64,000 nucleotides of DNA from assembly GCF_033115175.1 (NCBI RefSeq), contig NC_084834.1, positions 89,512,462 to 89,576,461 on the forward strand. The letters are read 5' to 3'. The translations under genes were made by a program, and so were the position numbers. Numbering within the stretch: position 1 is the first letter of the stretch; each line of letters opens with the position of its first letter. Below the pieces are notes generated by a model. The model saw only the letters and a program-made list of their open reading frames with translations. It made no database searches and was not told the DNA's origin. The stretch is from Lepus europaeus (lineage: Eukaryota > Chordata > Mammalia > Lagomorpha > Leporidae). Positions 41,860 through 53,059 of the stretch are shown piece after piece.

Positions 41860-42239
41860 TGTGAGAGGCCAGAGCCACGCCATGACAGGCTTCTCACAAG
41901 ACAAAGCAACTGGCTCGGCCCAAGATGTGCCTGGTATGAGGAGATGAAACCTGACACTGGGCCGTCCTTGGTCTGGCAGGGCCAGGTGGGGAGAGGGGAT
42001 AGCTAATGGAGGGGGCTCGATATATGGCCATATGAGGGAAAAGGAATGTGGACTTAATACTTGTTTGCCCGGGAACTATAAAAACCCCGCGAACAAAGAA
42101 AGGGGGTCTTGGTCTCCCAGCACTGTGCTGAACGGGAGGTCAGGCCCCAGCACGCTGGACCCGTAATAAAGTCCCTTTGTTCTTTGCATTACGGTGAATC
42201 TCGCTGGTTCTTTCTATCTGGGTGGCCCGGGACACAACA
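41860..42239 (+). mobile_element. 3' LTR of the provirus
   Basis: This 380-bp LTR starts TGTGAGAGG right after the polypurine tract and ends GGGACACAACA. It has a TATA-like CTATAAAAACC at 42,076, a poly(A) signal AATAAA at 42,165-42,170 and a G/T-rich U5. No second copy is present at the 5' side. Confidence 0.8.
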
Positions 42240-42352
42240 GCCCAAGTGTCTTGGGAGAGTGGCTGAGCCAAAAGGGGTTCAGATTGACTTGATGTAATTG
42301 ATAGCTTGGTGTGCAGAGAGGAGGACATGGTGTTTGGACCTCGGCAGAACTA

Positions 42353-42690
42353 GGGGCCGGCGCCATGGCTCACTTGGCTAATCCTCCACCTGCGGTGCCG
42401 GCATCCCATATGGGCACCGGGTTCTAGTCCCAGTTGCTCCTCTTCCAGTCCAGCTCTCTGCTGTGGCCCGGGAGGGAAGTGGAGGATGGCCCAAGTCCTT
42501 GGGCCCTGCACCCGCATGGGAGACCAGGAAGAAGCACCTGGCTCCTGGCTTCAGATCGGTGTAGCTCCGGCCGTAGTGGCCATTTGGGGAGTGAACCATT
42601 GGAAGGAAGACCTTTCTCTCTGTCTCTCTCTCTCACTGTCTACAACTCTACCTGTCAAATAAAAAAACATAAAATAAAATAAAAAAGAAC
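42353..42690 (+). repeat. C-SINE
   Basis: GGGGCCGGCGCCATGGCTC to CTACCTGTCAAATAAAAAAA; complete, with an AAAT-rich tail. Confidence 0.9.
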
Positions 42691-43067
42691 TTCCTAAACT
42701 AAGTTTAAATCTGGGAGAAAGGTGACAGTCTGATTTCAGGAGTGACATGTGACAGTTGGGGTGTGAAACGGCAACAAATATATATGTGGATTAATTCTGC
42801 TGGTATGGAAGTAAAAGTAATGAAGTGCCCCAAAAAATGAAAAGTAGAACTACCTTGGGGGAAATTGTTGCATAAAAATTATGAGAGGCCACTGATTTGT
42901 TGTAAGCTTCTGCACTAGGCCCCCCCAAAATAGGCTACAAATAAAAGTGGAATCACTCCTGCAAAAGTTTACTTCATCAAATTGAAACTAAACTGCTTAT
43001 CTGATATACCAAGAAGTCAGAATTAGATAACTGCCTAATTTCCCAAATAGGCCAGTGTTTTAAATTT
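42691..43067. other. Unique sequence, nothing recognised
   Basis: AT-rich, no open frame of note. Confidence 0.5.
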
Positions 43068-43445
43068 TTTGAATTTATCGATCTGAGAGGCAGAGAAACA
43101 GAGACAGATTGATAGAATGATCTCTTAACTGCTGGTTTACTCCTCAAATGCCCACAATGGCCGAGACTGGGCCAGAACTAGGCCAGGACAGGGCCCGGGC
43201 TGAAGCCAGGAGCTAAGAACAGTGCAGGGTCCAACCTGGCTGCTCCACTTCTGACCTAGCTCCCTGCTAATGAGTCTGGGAAAGCCCCAGAAGACGGTGC
43301 ATGTGCTTGGGCCTCTGCACCCACGTGGGAGACCCAGATGGATTCCAGGGGTTACAGACATTTGGTGGAGGAAAGGTATGTCTTTCTCTTCCGTCTCTCC
43401 CCCTGCTTTGTAGCTCAGTCTTTCAAATAAATAAATTAATCTTCA
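43068..43445 (-). repeat. Two C-SINE halves head to head
   Basis: A reverse half (GAATTTATCGATCTGAGAGG to about 43,222) abuts a forward half (CAACCTGGCTGCTCCAC to TCTTTCAAATAAATAAAT). Confidence 0.7.
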
Positions 43446-44084
43446 AAATATTTTGATTTAATTTGATACTATAATGAATATTTGGAAATTGCACACATAA
43501 GTTTTTAATTATTTTCATTGTAATGGCATCAAATAATTCCCTGCTATAAAGTGTGAGAACATTTCTTTTAACCTTTTACCTTCCTCTTAGTTTTCAGTAT
43601 TGATGCATTTTTATGTTTGTGTTTCCATTATGTTCTATAATCATAATTTTCAGTGGATAACATTATTTTCTATATAAATGTATCTAATGCACGCTACCAG
43701 AAGTCTTTTTACTTCTCTTTTCCAGAATTTTTTCTCTTAAATCTCTTTTTAGTAAACTGGGCTTTGTTGTTAAGTAGTGTTTTATCAATCACAGTTCATG
43801 GACACTATCTACCTGGCTTTTTACATAGTCAAAAATACCTGCTATCACTTGACACAGTTTACAAGTCACAGAGACAATTTATGACTCTAGGAAATTAAGA
43901 GTAAGGGTATTTCATTTTTGCAGAAGGCATGTCATTTAAAATAAAATTTACTTTAAAATTTGTTCTTTTTCTTGTAGAGTATAAGGGTGTTTACCAAAAC
44001 TCAAGGAAAAATGGAATCAAAAGAGAAGCTTACTTTGATGCAAACTCTTTTTGATAATCACACATACTTTTTTTATAACATGCG
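43446..44084. other. Unique AT-rich sequence
   Basis: Short open frames only; no gene. Confidence 0.5.
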
Positions 44085-44225
44085 TTTTTATAAATTTTTA
44101 AAGTCCCTTTACATATGTGGATTTAAACATTTTTGCACCAAAATGAACTTATCTTTTAATTCCATTTTCTGTGAACATTTTGAAGTCTCCTTGTACCCTG
44201 ATTTAAGTATTTATGATCTGGCTAT
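44085..44225 (+). repeat. Dispersed AT-rich repeat, copy 2
   Basis: TTTTGCACCAAAATGAACTT, CCATTTTCTGTGAACATTTTG and AAGTCTCCTTGTACC. Confidence 0.4.
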
Positions 44226-44302
44226 AAAATGGGAATGAATAGCTTTCCTTGGAAGAACTGATAAAAGATAACATATGAGGTACATATGAAAGTCAATTAT
44301 CA

Positions 44303-44648
44303 GCCGGCACCATGGCTCAACAGGCTAATCCTCTGCCTTGAGGCGCTGGCACACAGGGTTCTAGTCCCGGTCGGGGCGCCAGATTCTGTCCCGGTTGCCC
44401 CTCTTCCAGGCCAGCTCTCTGCTATGGCCCGGGAGTGCAGTGGAGGATGGGCCCTGCACCCCATGGGAGACTAGGAGAAGCACCTGGCTCCTGGCTTCGG
44501 ATCAGCACGGTGCGCCAGCCGCAGCACGCCGGCCACGGCGGCCATTGGAGGGTGAACCAACGGCAAAGGAAGACCTTTCTCTCTGTCTCTCTCTCTCTCA
44601 CTGTCCACTCTGCCTGTCAAAAAAAAAAAAATATATATATATATATAT
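44303..44648 (+). repeat. C-SINE, young, with target duplication
   Basis: GCCGGCACCATGGCTC to CTCTGCCTGTC, poly(A) then (TA)n. AGTCAATTATCA flanks at 44,291-44,302 and 44,649-44,660. Confidence 0.95.
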
Positions 44649-44987
44649 AGTCAATTATCAAGAAGGCAGGAGTAGAGAAGATACTAGGAAACAATATTTA
44701 AAATAATTAGAAAAATTAAAACACAGTCACTTGTTTATAGAAAGAGTACAAAGGATTAATTTTCTCTTTATTTGTAGTATTAATTTACCAGAAAAATCAA
44801 AATTTGCCTGTAGGGAGCTCAGTGAGGAATTTTCCCCGAAGCAATAGAACAATGCAAACATGATAAGCACACAAAGGGAGAAGAACCTAGCAAATGCCCC
44901 TAGTAGCCATACAACACACACACTCTGCTAGTCCTTCTCTGGATTAATCATATACCCACTTTTTGTTTCGTTTCCATAACTCGCTTT

Positions 44988-45048
44988 AAAGATCTATTTA
45001 TTTATTCTGAAAGGCAAGGTGATAAAGAAGGAGAGACAGAGAAGAGTC
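44988..45048 (-). repeat. C-SINE tail fragment
   Basis: TAAAGATCTATTTATTTATT and CTGAAAGGCAAGGTG only. Confidence 0.5.
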
Positions 45049-45634
45049 TACTGTAGACAGAATAAGGGCCTCCTAAAGGTGTTCCATGTTGTAATTCTCA
45101 GGATGTATGTTAGTTTACATGGCAGAAGAGGATTAAGGTTAAAGATGAAATGAAGGTCCTAATCTGATGACTTTCACAAAGGGAGATTATTCTTGCTTAT
45201 TTGATGGGCCCAGTGTGGAATACAGGTGCAGATGAAGAAAGTTAGAGAAAGAGATGTGATGACAGTAGCAGCATCAGAGATGCTATGATGAGGTTGGCTT
45301 TGAAGATGGGAGAATGAGCTACAGGCCCAGGAATGTCCACGGCCTGCAAGCTGGACAGGTTCCAGAAAGGAACCCATTGACTTCTTGACTTTAGTAGGCC
45401 TGTCCTGGACTTTGCTTCTATGGAAATGTAAGATGAAAGCTTGCATTATTTTAGGTCACTATGCTAGCAGTGACTTTTAGAGCAGCAAGAGAAAATGAAT
45501 ACAGGTTGATTCCAAAGCTTATTATTGCCTCTTAGCATTCACACCATGCCCTTGCCAGGTCCTCCAACTTCAGAGAGAAAGTGTAGTTACAGGCTATAGA
45601 CATTCACTTGAACTTGTTCTTTTCCCTAATTAAA
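45049..45634. other. Unique sequence
   Basis: A 90-codon minus-strand open frame (45,174-45,446) has no family signature. Confidence 0.4.
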
Positions 45635-45750
45635 ACATTTTCAAATGGCCTTTGAAAATTCATGAGAAATGTATATTATGAAAACGCTATGCATGGTATT
45701 TTTGCACCAAAATAAACTCGTATGTTTTATAAAATGTCTTGGTGTGAGCT
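45635..45750 (+). repeat. Dispersed AT-rich repeat, copy 3
   Basis: TGTATATTATGAAAACGC, CTATGCATGG and TTTTTGCACCAAAATAAACT. Confidence 0.4.
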
Positions 45751-45842
45751 AGTATGAGGTAATAAAAAGGGTAAGACATCAGTTTGAAAGGAGTTCCTCT
45801 CAGAGCAACATGACTTCTACTAAAATTAAGAATAAGCATCCC

Positions 45843-46172
45843 GGGGCTGGCGCTGTGGCGCACTAGGCTAATCCTCCGCCTGCAGCGCCGACATCCATGT
45901 GGGCGCCGGGTTCTAGTCCCGGTTGCTCCTCTTCCAGTCCAGCTCTCTGCTGTGGCCTGGGAAGGCAGTGGAGGATGGCCCAGGTGCTTGGAAACCCTGC
46001 ACCCACATGGGAGACCGGGAGGAAGCACCTGGCTCCTGGCTTCGGATCGGCACAGCTCCATCCATTGCGGCCATTTGGGGAGTGAACCAACGGAAAGGAA
46101 GACCTTTCTCTCTGTCTCTCTCTCTCACTGTCTGTAATTCTACCTCTCAAATAAATAAATAAAATTTAAAAA
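45843..46172 (+). repeat. C-SINE with target duplication
   Basis: GGGCTGGCGCTGTGGCGC to CTCAAATAAATAAATAAAAT. AAGAATAAGCATCCC on the left and AAGAATAAACATCCC on the right. The solo LTR at 46,191 was inserted just beyond. Confidence 0.92.
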
Positions 46173-46190
46173 AAGAATAAACATCCCATT

Positions 46191-46621
46191 TGTTAGGAAA
46201 CTGGTGCAGTCTTATCTGTGGCATGATCTGCACCTTGATTTACATTCTATACCCGGTTCCCGCCGCCATTACTGAAAGCCCGGTGGCCACATGACCCAAA
46301 CTACCTGTGCCAAGCTCCACCACCAACCTAATGGGATTCGCTGCTCCTGCTTCCCTGCCACCCTCGGGCAAAGTTTTAAAAGGGCCTGTTCCTCTCTTGG
46401 CTCCTCTGTCTTGGCTTTCCTCTCCTGCTCTCTGCTCTCTTCTCCTCCTCTCGTCTCTCTGCTCTATCTTCTCTCCTCACTCTCTCCTCTCCTCTGACTC
46501 TCTCTCTCTTATACTCTCCTCTCCCTTTTCCCTCTTCGCCCCTTCCCTCCAGTCTGCTGCGTTTTCCCCAATAAACCCTTTTCCTTACTCCAGTGTTCGG
46601 GATGTTTTGTGACGGCTAACA
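46191..46621 (+). mobile_element. Solo LTR with 5-bp target duplication
   Basis: TGTTAGGAAA to GGCTAACA with inverted termini TGTTA/TAACA, flanked by CCATT at 46,186-46,190 and 46,622-46,626. It has a long CTCTC-rich R region and AATAAA at about 46,570. A second copy in reverse orientation lies at 57,663-58,121. It sits directly against the 3' end of a C-SINE. Confidence 0.85.
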
Positions 46622-46686
46622 CCATTTATGCTGAAACTTTGCTGGGAGAATGATAAAATCATTGATGATTTATGAAAATTTTTAGG

Positions 46687-47035
46687 GCCGGCCGGCGCCG
46701 CGGCTCACTAGGCTAATCCTCCGCCTTGCGGCGCAGGCACACTGGGTTCTAGTCCCGGTCGGGGCACCAATCCTGTCCCGGTTGCGCCTCTTCCAGGCCA
46801 GCTCTCTGCTGTGGCCAGGGAGTGCAGTGGAGGATGGCCCAAGTGCTTGGGCCCTGCACCCCATGGGAGACCAGGAGAAGTACCTGGCTCCTGCCATCGG
46901 ATCAGCGTGGTGCGCCGGCCGCAGCGCGCCAGCCGCAGCAGCCGTTGGAGGATGAACCAACGGCAAAGGAAGACCTTTCTCTCTGTCTCTCTCTCTCACT
47001 GTCCACTCTGCCTGTCAAAAAAAAAAAAAAAAGAC
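46687..47035 (+). repeat. C-SINE, young, with target duplication
   Basis: GCCGGCCGGCGCCGCGG to CTCTGCCTGTC plus poly(A). AAAATTTTTAGGG flanks both ends. Confidence 0.95.
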
Positions 47036-47047
47036 AAAATTTTTAGG

Positions 47048-47778
47048 GCCAATATCCCAAAGAAATCATCAGTTTACAAATGTGATAACTCTCTTTAAGA
47101 GGGGAGAGAGGGAGGGGACCAATGTTGAAGATGAAGTCCATACTGGCAGGCCATCCATATCAATTTGTGAGGAAAAATTCATCTCGCTCATGCCCTAACT
47201 GAAGAAGACCCATGATGAACAGTAGACATAATAGCCAACACCACAGACATCTCAGCTGGTGCAGTGTACACAGTTCTGACTGAAAAAGTAAAGTAGAGCA
47301 AACTTTCTGCTGGATAGGTGCTAAAATTGTTGTGCCCCACTCAGCTGCAGACAAGAGCAGATTTTCCATGAAAATCCTAGACAAGTAGGATCAAGATCCT
47401 GAAGCATCTTTCCACCAAGTTCATCAGAGGCCCCCTAGGAGCTGTGGGCAGGGCCTTGGCAGATCATCATGCCCATAGCCTCTCTTCCAGTGCTTTTCAA
47501 CTTGAAGGGGTAGTGGCCACAAACACACCTGTGCCCCACCTCTGTTTTGGATGTTACCCAAATGCTCCTAGGGCCATGATGAGCCCTCTTTGGAAATTCA
47601 CCACTGGAATCAGCTGTAAGGAATGCATGGATCCTTCCCAGGAGACCCGCACTGTGCTCTGTAAGTAATGGGCAGTCATTCTTCGCAGATGAAATCAAGA
47701 GCAGTCACAGGGTGGAGGGCAGAGGGCAGTGGTGGCAGAGGTTGCAGTCACCTCATTTGACCTTGGGCAAAGCGGGCT
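47048..47778. other. Unidentified segment, possibly an old processed pseudogene
   Basis: Both strands have short open frames with balanced composition unlike the flanking repeats (for example 47,444-47,668 plus, 47,435-47,698 minus). No introns, poly(A) tail or recognisable family seen. Confidence 0.2.
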
Positions 47779-48370
47779 GTTGTACCTGAGCAAGTGTAAA
47801 CAAAGGAGCTCCACACATTGATAAAATTTGATGGTCCTTTATTGCTGGCGGTGGAGAGTGGGCTCATGCCCTAAAGAACTCTCGACTCTAAAGCCCAAAG
47901 CAATAGGGTTTATAAAGGCAAAAACCGCAAAATCAGGAGGGGAATACATGGTTGCTAGGATCAGGGGGGACTACATAGTTACTGGGGTCAAGCTGACCCA
48001 AAATCTATGCAAAATTAATATCAGTTATAATCTTGACAATACCAGTTATAATCTTAACAATTTTAATTATACTCTTGATATTAATCCAGGTATTGGTTTT
48101 AATCAGATGTAGGACATAGAAAAATTACATTTTTAACATTAACCCAGGTGCAGCCTATCCACTTCCAAGCTTGAGCGATCATGCTAGGGGTTCTATGCGC
48201 TGCTAAGTGTGACGTAGTGGACTGCTATTGTTCAACTGTTTTAGATAATAGCTTCAGACCAGACTCTCACAGGGCGGGGGAGGAGGGTACCTTTCCAGAA
48301 TGGAGTCTCAGGTTCTCCAATATGGAGTCCCTGGTTGTCCAAAATGGAGTCCCTACTGTCAAGGTGATAC
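47779..48370 (-). mobile_element. Solo LTR, minus orientation
   Basis: The minus strand reads CAGCAATAAAGGACC then ends GCTCAGGTACAACA at 47,779. The body includes repeated TGGAGTC blocks (48,302-48,350). The outer end is approximate. Confidence 0.5.
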
Positions 48371-48689
48371 TTTAGGGCCCATGTGAATGGATGACTCATC
48401 TGTGAAGTGAGTCAGTCATCTAAAGGTTCCTTCCTCTCTAAGATTCTGTAACCTAAAATCCTCAAACACTGAAAGTGAAATCAGGGCACTTGAAAACAAT
48501 TAGCCCCCAAAGAAAATGCTAGCTTTCAAGTCAAAATGGCTCATTTCTTTACCATGTAAGACACTTATACCAAGCTGGCTTACTCTCAATTTGGCAAAGT
48601 TTGATAGCACTTAGGACCAGCTTTATAAAGTACCAGGGTGATATATTTAATATAACTTTAGTTATATTAGTTAGCACATAGGGGGTTAT
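48371..48689. other. Unique sequence, nothing recognised
   Basis: No gene or repeat seen. Confidence 0.45.
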
Positions 48690-48810
48690 CAAATAGTTCA
48701 CAGAAAATACATACTATGAAAAAACTATGCATGGATTTCAAATGTTTTACTGCAAAATAAACAGTCTCATTCCTCTTTCTCACAAAGTTTTTGAAGTACC
48801 CTTATAAACG
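48690..48810 (+). repeat. Dispersed AT-rich repeat, copy 4
   Basis: CATACTATGAAAAAACTATG, CATGGATTTCAAATG, CTGCAAAATAAACAGTCTC and TTTTTGAAGTACCC. Confidence 0.4.
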
Positions 48811-48865
48811 GACTGATCAATAGGAAAACCACAAGCCAGAAATTATTTATAAAATAGACTAAAAT

Positions 48866-49178
48866 GGCCGGTGCAGTGGCTACTAGGCTAATCGTCCACC
48901 TGCGGCACTGGCACCCCGGGTTCTAGTCCCGTTTGGGGTGCCGGATTCTGCCCCGGTTGCTCCTTTTCCAGTCCAGCTCTCTGCTGTGGCCTAGGAAGGC
49001 AGTGGAGGATGGCCCAAGTGCCTGGGCCCTGCACCCGCATGGTAGACCAGGAGGAGGCACCTGGCTCTTGGCATTGGATTGGCCAAGCGGCCATTTGTGG
49101 GGTGAACCAACAAAAGGAATGGAAGGAAGATCTTTCTCTCTCTCACTGTCTAACTCTGCCTGTAAAAAAAAAAAAAAA
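48866..49178 (+). repeat. C-SINE with target duplication
   Basis: GGCCGGTGCAGTGGC to CTCTGCCTGTA plus poly(A). AATAGACTAAAAT on the left and ACTAGACTAAAAT on the right. Confidence 0.9.
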
Positions 49179-49371
49179 AAACTAGACTAAAATATTCTTT
49201 TTGTTGTTTCAGAGGTCTTAGCCTTATTTGTGGTAAGGATTTGAGTACCTTTCTTCCCCTTCTTTTCTGTGTAATTCTGAATTTGATTTAATGCAGGCAT
49301 ATAATTTTATAATGAGTGCTGTTTAAAGATACATGGATAAAGTGTACGTATAAAGACACATGATGGGGCAT

Positions 49372-49692
49372 GGCGGGAGCTGCATTGTAGCACAGCGGGT
49401 TAAAATGCTGCCTGTGATGCTGGCATCCCATCTGGGTGTCAGTTCATGTCCTTGCTGCTCCACTTCCGATCCAGCTGCCTGCTAATAGCCTGGGAAAAGC
49501 AGTGGAAAAGAGTCCAAGTGTTTGGGCCCCTGCACCCACGTGGGAGACCCAGAAGAAGCTCCAGGCCAGGCTTCAGCCTGGCCTAGTGCTGGCCTTTGGG
49601 GCTATCTGGGGAGTGAGACAGCAGATGGAAGATCTCTGTCTGTCCTTCTCTTTCTGTAACTCTTTAAAAATAAATAATCTAAAAAAAAAAAA
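49372..49692 (+). repeat. C-SINE, older
   Basis: GGGAGCTGCATTGTAGCAC head, ACCCACGTGGGAGACC, and an AAATAAATAATC tail. Confidence 0.85.
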
Positions 49693-49812
49693 GATGACAA
49701 TAGTTATTGAAATAGAAAAAGATCTCTTACTCCTTGAAACAAACTAACATTTACCTGTATTGCTGTGTCCAGCTATTTTCTCTTTCTCTCTCTTTTAAAG
49801 ATTTATTTATTA

Positions 49813-50152
49813 GGCCGGCGCCGTGGCTTAACAGGCTAATCCTCCGCCTTGCGGCGCCAGCACACCGGGTTCTAGTCCTGGTTGGGGTGTCGGATTCTAT
49901 CCCAGTTGCCCCTCTTCCAGGCCAGCTCTCTGCTATGGCCCGGGAAGGCAGTGGAGGATGGCCCAAGTGCTTGGGCCCTGCACCCGCATGGGAGACCAGG
50001 AGAAGCACCTGGCTCCTGGCTTCGGATCAGCGAGATGTGCCGGCCGCAGCGGCCATTGGAGGGTGACCCAATGGCAAAAAGGAAGACCTTTCTCTTTCTC
50101 TCTGTCTCTCTCTCTCTCACTATCCACTCTGCCTGTCAAGAAAAAAAAAAAA
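49813..50152 (+). repeat. C-SINE nested in another C-SINE
   Basis: GGCCGGCGCCGTGGC to CTCTGCCTGTC plus poly(A), inserted in the A-rich tail of the reverse SINE that resumes at 50,153. AAAGATTTATTTATT is repeated on both sides. Confidence 0.93.
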
Positions 50153-50478
50153 AAAAGATTTATTTATTTATTTGTTTGAAAGGCAGAGTTCAGAGAGGGA
50201 GAGAGAGAGAGAGGTATTCTTTCTGCTGGTTCACTCCCCAGATGGCTGCAATAGTAGGAGTTACGTTCATCCAAAGCCAGAAGCCAGGAACTTCCTCCTG
50301 GTCTCCCACGCGAGTGCAGGGTCCCAAGGACTTGGGCCATCCTCTACTGCTTTCTCAGGCCATAGCAGAGAGCTGAATCAAAGTGGAGCAGCCGGCACTT
50401 GAACTGGCAGCCATTTGGAATGCTGGACTGCAGATGGGGGCTCTAACCTGTTGCGACACAGTGCTGTCCCCCCAGCTA
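50153..50478 (-). repeat. C-SINE interrupted by the nested copy
   Basis: AAAGATTTATTTATTTATTT, GAAAGGCAGAGTTCAG, ending CACAGTGCTGTCCCC. Its first bases lie at 49,793-49,812. Confidence 0.88.
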
Positions 50479-50864
50479 TTTTCCATGTTTAGGTTTTGGT
50501 TTCTTTTGTATATATAATCCCAGAATGTTAATCAACTTTTCTTGATGTGCTTTATAGCAATTGCATGTGTGTTTTTACAATATTTGAACTGCCTTCAGAG
50601 CTGCTAGTCTCATAAAACCTTACTCTTTGGAGAATGTTTTTCTACTTTTGCCGTCACTAAGAGCCAAGTCTGAGAAATTATCCTAATTTCACCCTAAAAT
50701 GAAGTATGATTAAAATGGATTTCTGAATAAGTATCTAAGTATCTTTAAAGTGGCAGAAATTAATCCAAAAGAATAATTTCTGACATACGTTTGGGTGTCT
50801 TGTGGATATTTATTTTAAATTCCTTTAAAACGCGTAGTGTTTTTGCTATTTTGCTATTTTCTTT
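50479..50864. other. Unique AT-rich sequence
   Basis: Nothing recognised. Confidence 0.5.
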
Positions 50865-51187
50865 TAAAGATTAATTGATTTGAAAGTCAGCTACAGAGAA
50901 AGGGAGAGGGAGAGAGAGATCTTCCATCTGCTGGTTCATTTCCCAAATGGCCACAATGGCCAGGGTAGAGCCAGGCAGAAGCCAGGAGCCTGGAACTCCA
51001 TCCCGATGTCCCACATGGGTGCAGGGACTCAAGCACTTGGGCCATCTTCTGCTGCTTTCCCAGATGCAATAGCAGGGAACTGGATGGGAAGTGGAGCAGC
51101 TGGACTCCAGCAGGTGCACGTATGGGATGCCAGCATGGGCATGGCAGCAGACAGCGGCTTAACCCGCTGCACCACGACACAGGCCCC
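50865..51187 (-). repeat. C-SINE
   Basis: AAAGATTAATTGATTTGAAAG, CTGCTGGTTCATTTCCC, ending CACGACACAGGCCCC. Confidence 0.88.
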
Positions 51188-51639
51188 TACTGTTTGAAAG
51201 CATTATTTACAGTCAGCTTTTCCTATATCGGCTTCTTGGCTAAAACTTTTTTTGTATTGGGTTAAATCCGTGTGGATTTAAATAACTAAGATTTTGATTT
51301 TTGTTTGTATGAAGGCAAACCGGAAATAGCTCCATCCTAATCATTTCGAGGGCAGCCACAGCAGATGAGGGTTGGGAGGGCCACACACATGCAGGGGGCC
51401 AGAATCTCCTCTCAACTCGCAGGATTGCTTCCCAGCTTATCCATCCAGTCAGAACACTCCAGAAAAGGCCTCAGCACCTGACTGTGAGGAATGGTGCCTA
51501 AACTGTTCACGGGCATGTTTGCATCCAAAAGACCTCCCTTCCCCACCCTGAGATTCCCTTCCCGATTTTATCTGCCCAGGGAGCGCAAGCATTTCATTGT
51601 TGAAGTCATTCATCAGAAACCAGCCTGGTGACTCTAGGT
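51188..51639. other. Unique sequence upstream of the candidate ABCG2 first exon
   Basis: GC content rises to the right; would hold the proximal promoter if the exon call is right. No TATA box seen. Confidence 0.35.
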
Positions 51640-51754
51640 GTGACCATCTGGCGCCACAAAAGAAACCTCGGCGTCCAAGGCCCTGCAGTTTGATTGCGGG
51701 CCAGCTGCGCGAACCCGAGGCAGCTGGACTTGAGGCCAGGCAGGCCGCTGTGCG
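51640..51754 (+). promoter_or_regulatory. Candidate CpG-rich first (non-coding) exon/promoter of the ABCG2-type gene
   Basis: This is the only CpG-rich stretch in the right half that is not part of a SINE or LTR (GGCGCC, TGCGCGAACCCGAGG, CCGCTGTGCG). It ends in a strong donor, GCG|gtgagt at 51,755, followed by GAGCGCGCGGGGG. ABCG2 genes have an untranslated first exon in a TATA-less CpG region well upstream of the ATG exon; here the gap to 62,843 would be about 11 kb. The left boundary is arbitrary, and no transcript evidence is available from sequence alone. Confidence 0.35.
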
Positions 51755-52039
51755 GTGAGTGTGGAGCAGAGCGCGCGGGGGAGAGGGAAGGGGGCTAAAT
51801 CTGGATTTTTATAGAGGCACAGGTAGCCCTCATGTTCTTCAATGACTCTAAACATTTCTCTCCTTCAGTGGTTTCTGTAGGAGTTGGGCAGCACTTGAAG
51901 GTGATACCTAGTGGGAAGGTTTATTGTGTGTTGCTTACAGCTGTAATAAGTTAGGATTGGGTTGTTTTAGTGAAAGTTGAAGAGCTCAAATGTCCATCCT
52001 TTCTTTATCTGTTGATTGTATAAGGCTATAGAAAGCAAA
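51755..52039. other. Start of candidate ABCG2 first intron
   Basis: The CpG-rich start (GAGCGCGCGGGG) falls off quickly into AT-rich sequence. Confidence 0.35.
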
Positions 52040-52345
52040 GGATGTTTTAAAAAGGTTTATTTATTTATTTGAGAGGCAAAGTTACAGAGAGAAGGAGGGA
52101 GAGAGATCTTCCATCTGCTGGTTCTTCCCCAAATGGCTGCAATGGCTGGAGCTAGGCCGATCCAAAGCCAGGAGCTTCTTCTGTTTCTCCCATGCAGGTG
52201 CAGGGGCCCAAGCACTTGGGCCATTTTTTACTGCTTTCCCAGGCCATAGCAGAGAACTGGATCAGCAGTGGAGCAGCTGTGACTTGAACCAGAGCCCATA
52301 TGGGATGCCAGGATAGACGCTTAACCTACTACACCACAGTATAGG
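52040..52345 (-). repeat. C-SINE
   Basis: AAAGGTTTATTTATTTATTT, GAGAGGCAAAGTTACAG, ending CCACAGTATAGGCC. Confidence 0.88.
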
Positions 52346-52559
52346 CCTTGCACAGTTTTTTTTTTTTTTTAATCTGTTTCCAGTTCACTTTAGGATGTAA
52401 ACCAGTCGTTGATAATCTCAAAACGAGTTTGGTTTCGTGGTTTTTGTCTTTTCAGTAACAGCTTGAGTGAGATGTAATTTAAGGACCATACAGTCAGCCT
52501 ATTAGAAGGGTACCACTCTGGTTATTTTATCACAGAGTTGTACAAGCAATCATTTTCTT

Positions 52560-52872
52560 TTTTTGACAGGCAGAGTTAGACGTAAAGACAGAGAGGAAGG
52601 TCTTCCTTCCGTTGGTTCACCCCCTAAATGGCTGCTAAGGCTGGTGCACTGCGCTGATCCGAAGCCAGGAGCCAGGTGCTTCCTCCTGGTCTCCCATGTG
52701 GGTGCAGGGCCCAAGCACTTGGGCCATCCTCCACTGCCTTCTTGGGCCACACCAGAGAGCTGGACTGGAAGAGGGGCAACCAGGACAGAATCCGGTGCCC
52801 CAACTGGGACTAGAACCTGGGGTGCCGGCACCGCAGGTGGAGGATTAGCCTAGTGAGCTGGGGCGCCAGCCT
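52560..52872 (-). repeat. C-SINE with target duplication
   Basis: TTTTTGACAGGCAGAG to GGGCGCCAGC. CAAGCAATCATTTTCTT flanks at 52,543-52,559 and 52,873-52,889. Confidence 0.93.
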
Positions 52873-53059
52873 CAAGCAATCATTTTCTTCACCAACCCCC
52901 ATTACCCCCCCAAACCCATCCTAATTAGCTGCCATGTGTCCTTCACTGGGAGAAAAGTGGCTGTTGAGTTTTGAGCCACATAATTAACTTGTTGGAAGGT
53001 GTAAATGAAGTATTAAGAGAATGATTGCATTGGAGGTTAGCAGTGTACTGGCTGTGAAC

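Larger units (their letters stand above)
34563..42239 (+). mobile_element. Decayed gammaretrovirus-like endogenous provirus, 5' LTR missing
   Basis: gag, protease, RT/RNase H, integrase and env remnants lie in standard order, ending in a polypurine tract and a 3' LTR (41,860-42,239). The 5' LTR, primer site and leader are absent: the proviral sequence starts abruptly inside a broken C-SINE at about 34,562. Every gene has frameshifts and stops, and at least three catalytic or metal-binding residues are altered. The domain style (MA, proline-rich p12, CA, single zinc knuckle, CWLC in SU, LQNRRGLDL in TM) is that of class I, gamma-type retroviruses. It is an old non-coding genomic copy. Confidence 0.9.

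Noticed and set aside
49882-50376. 164-codon open frame
   Set aside because: It reads through two nested SINEs; not a gene.
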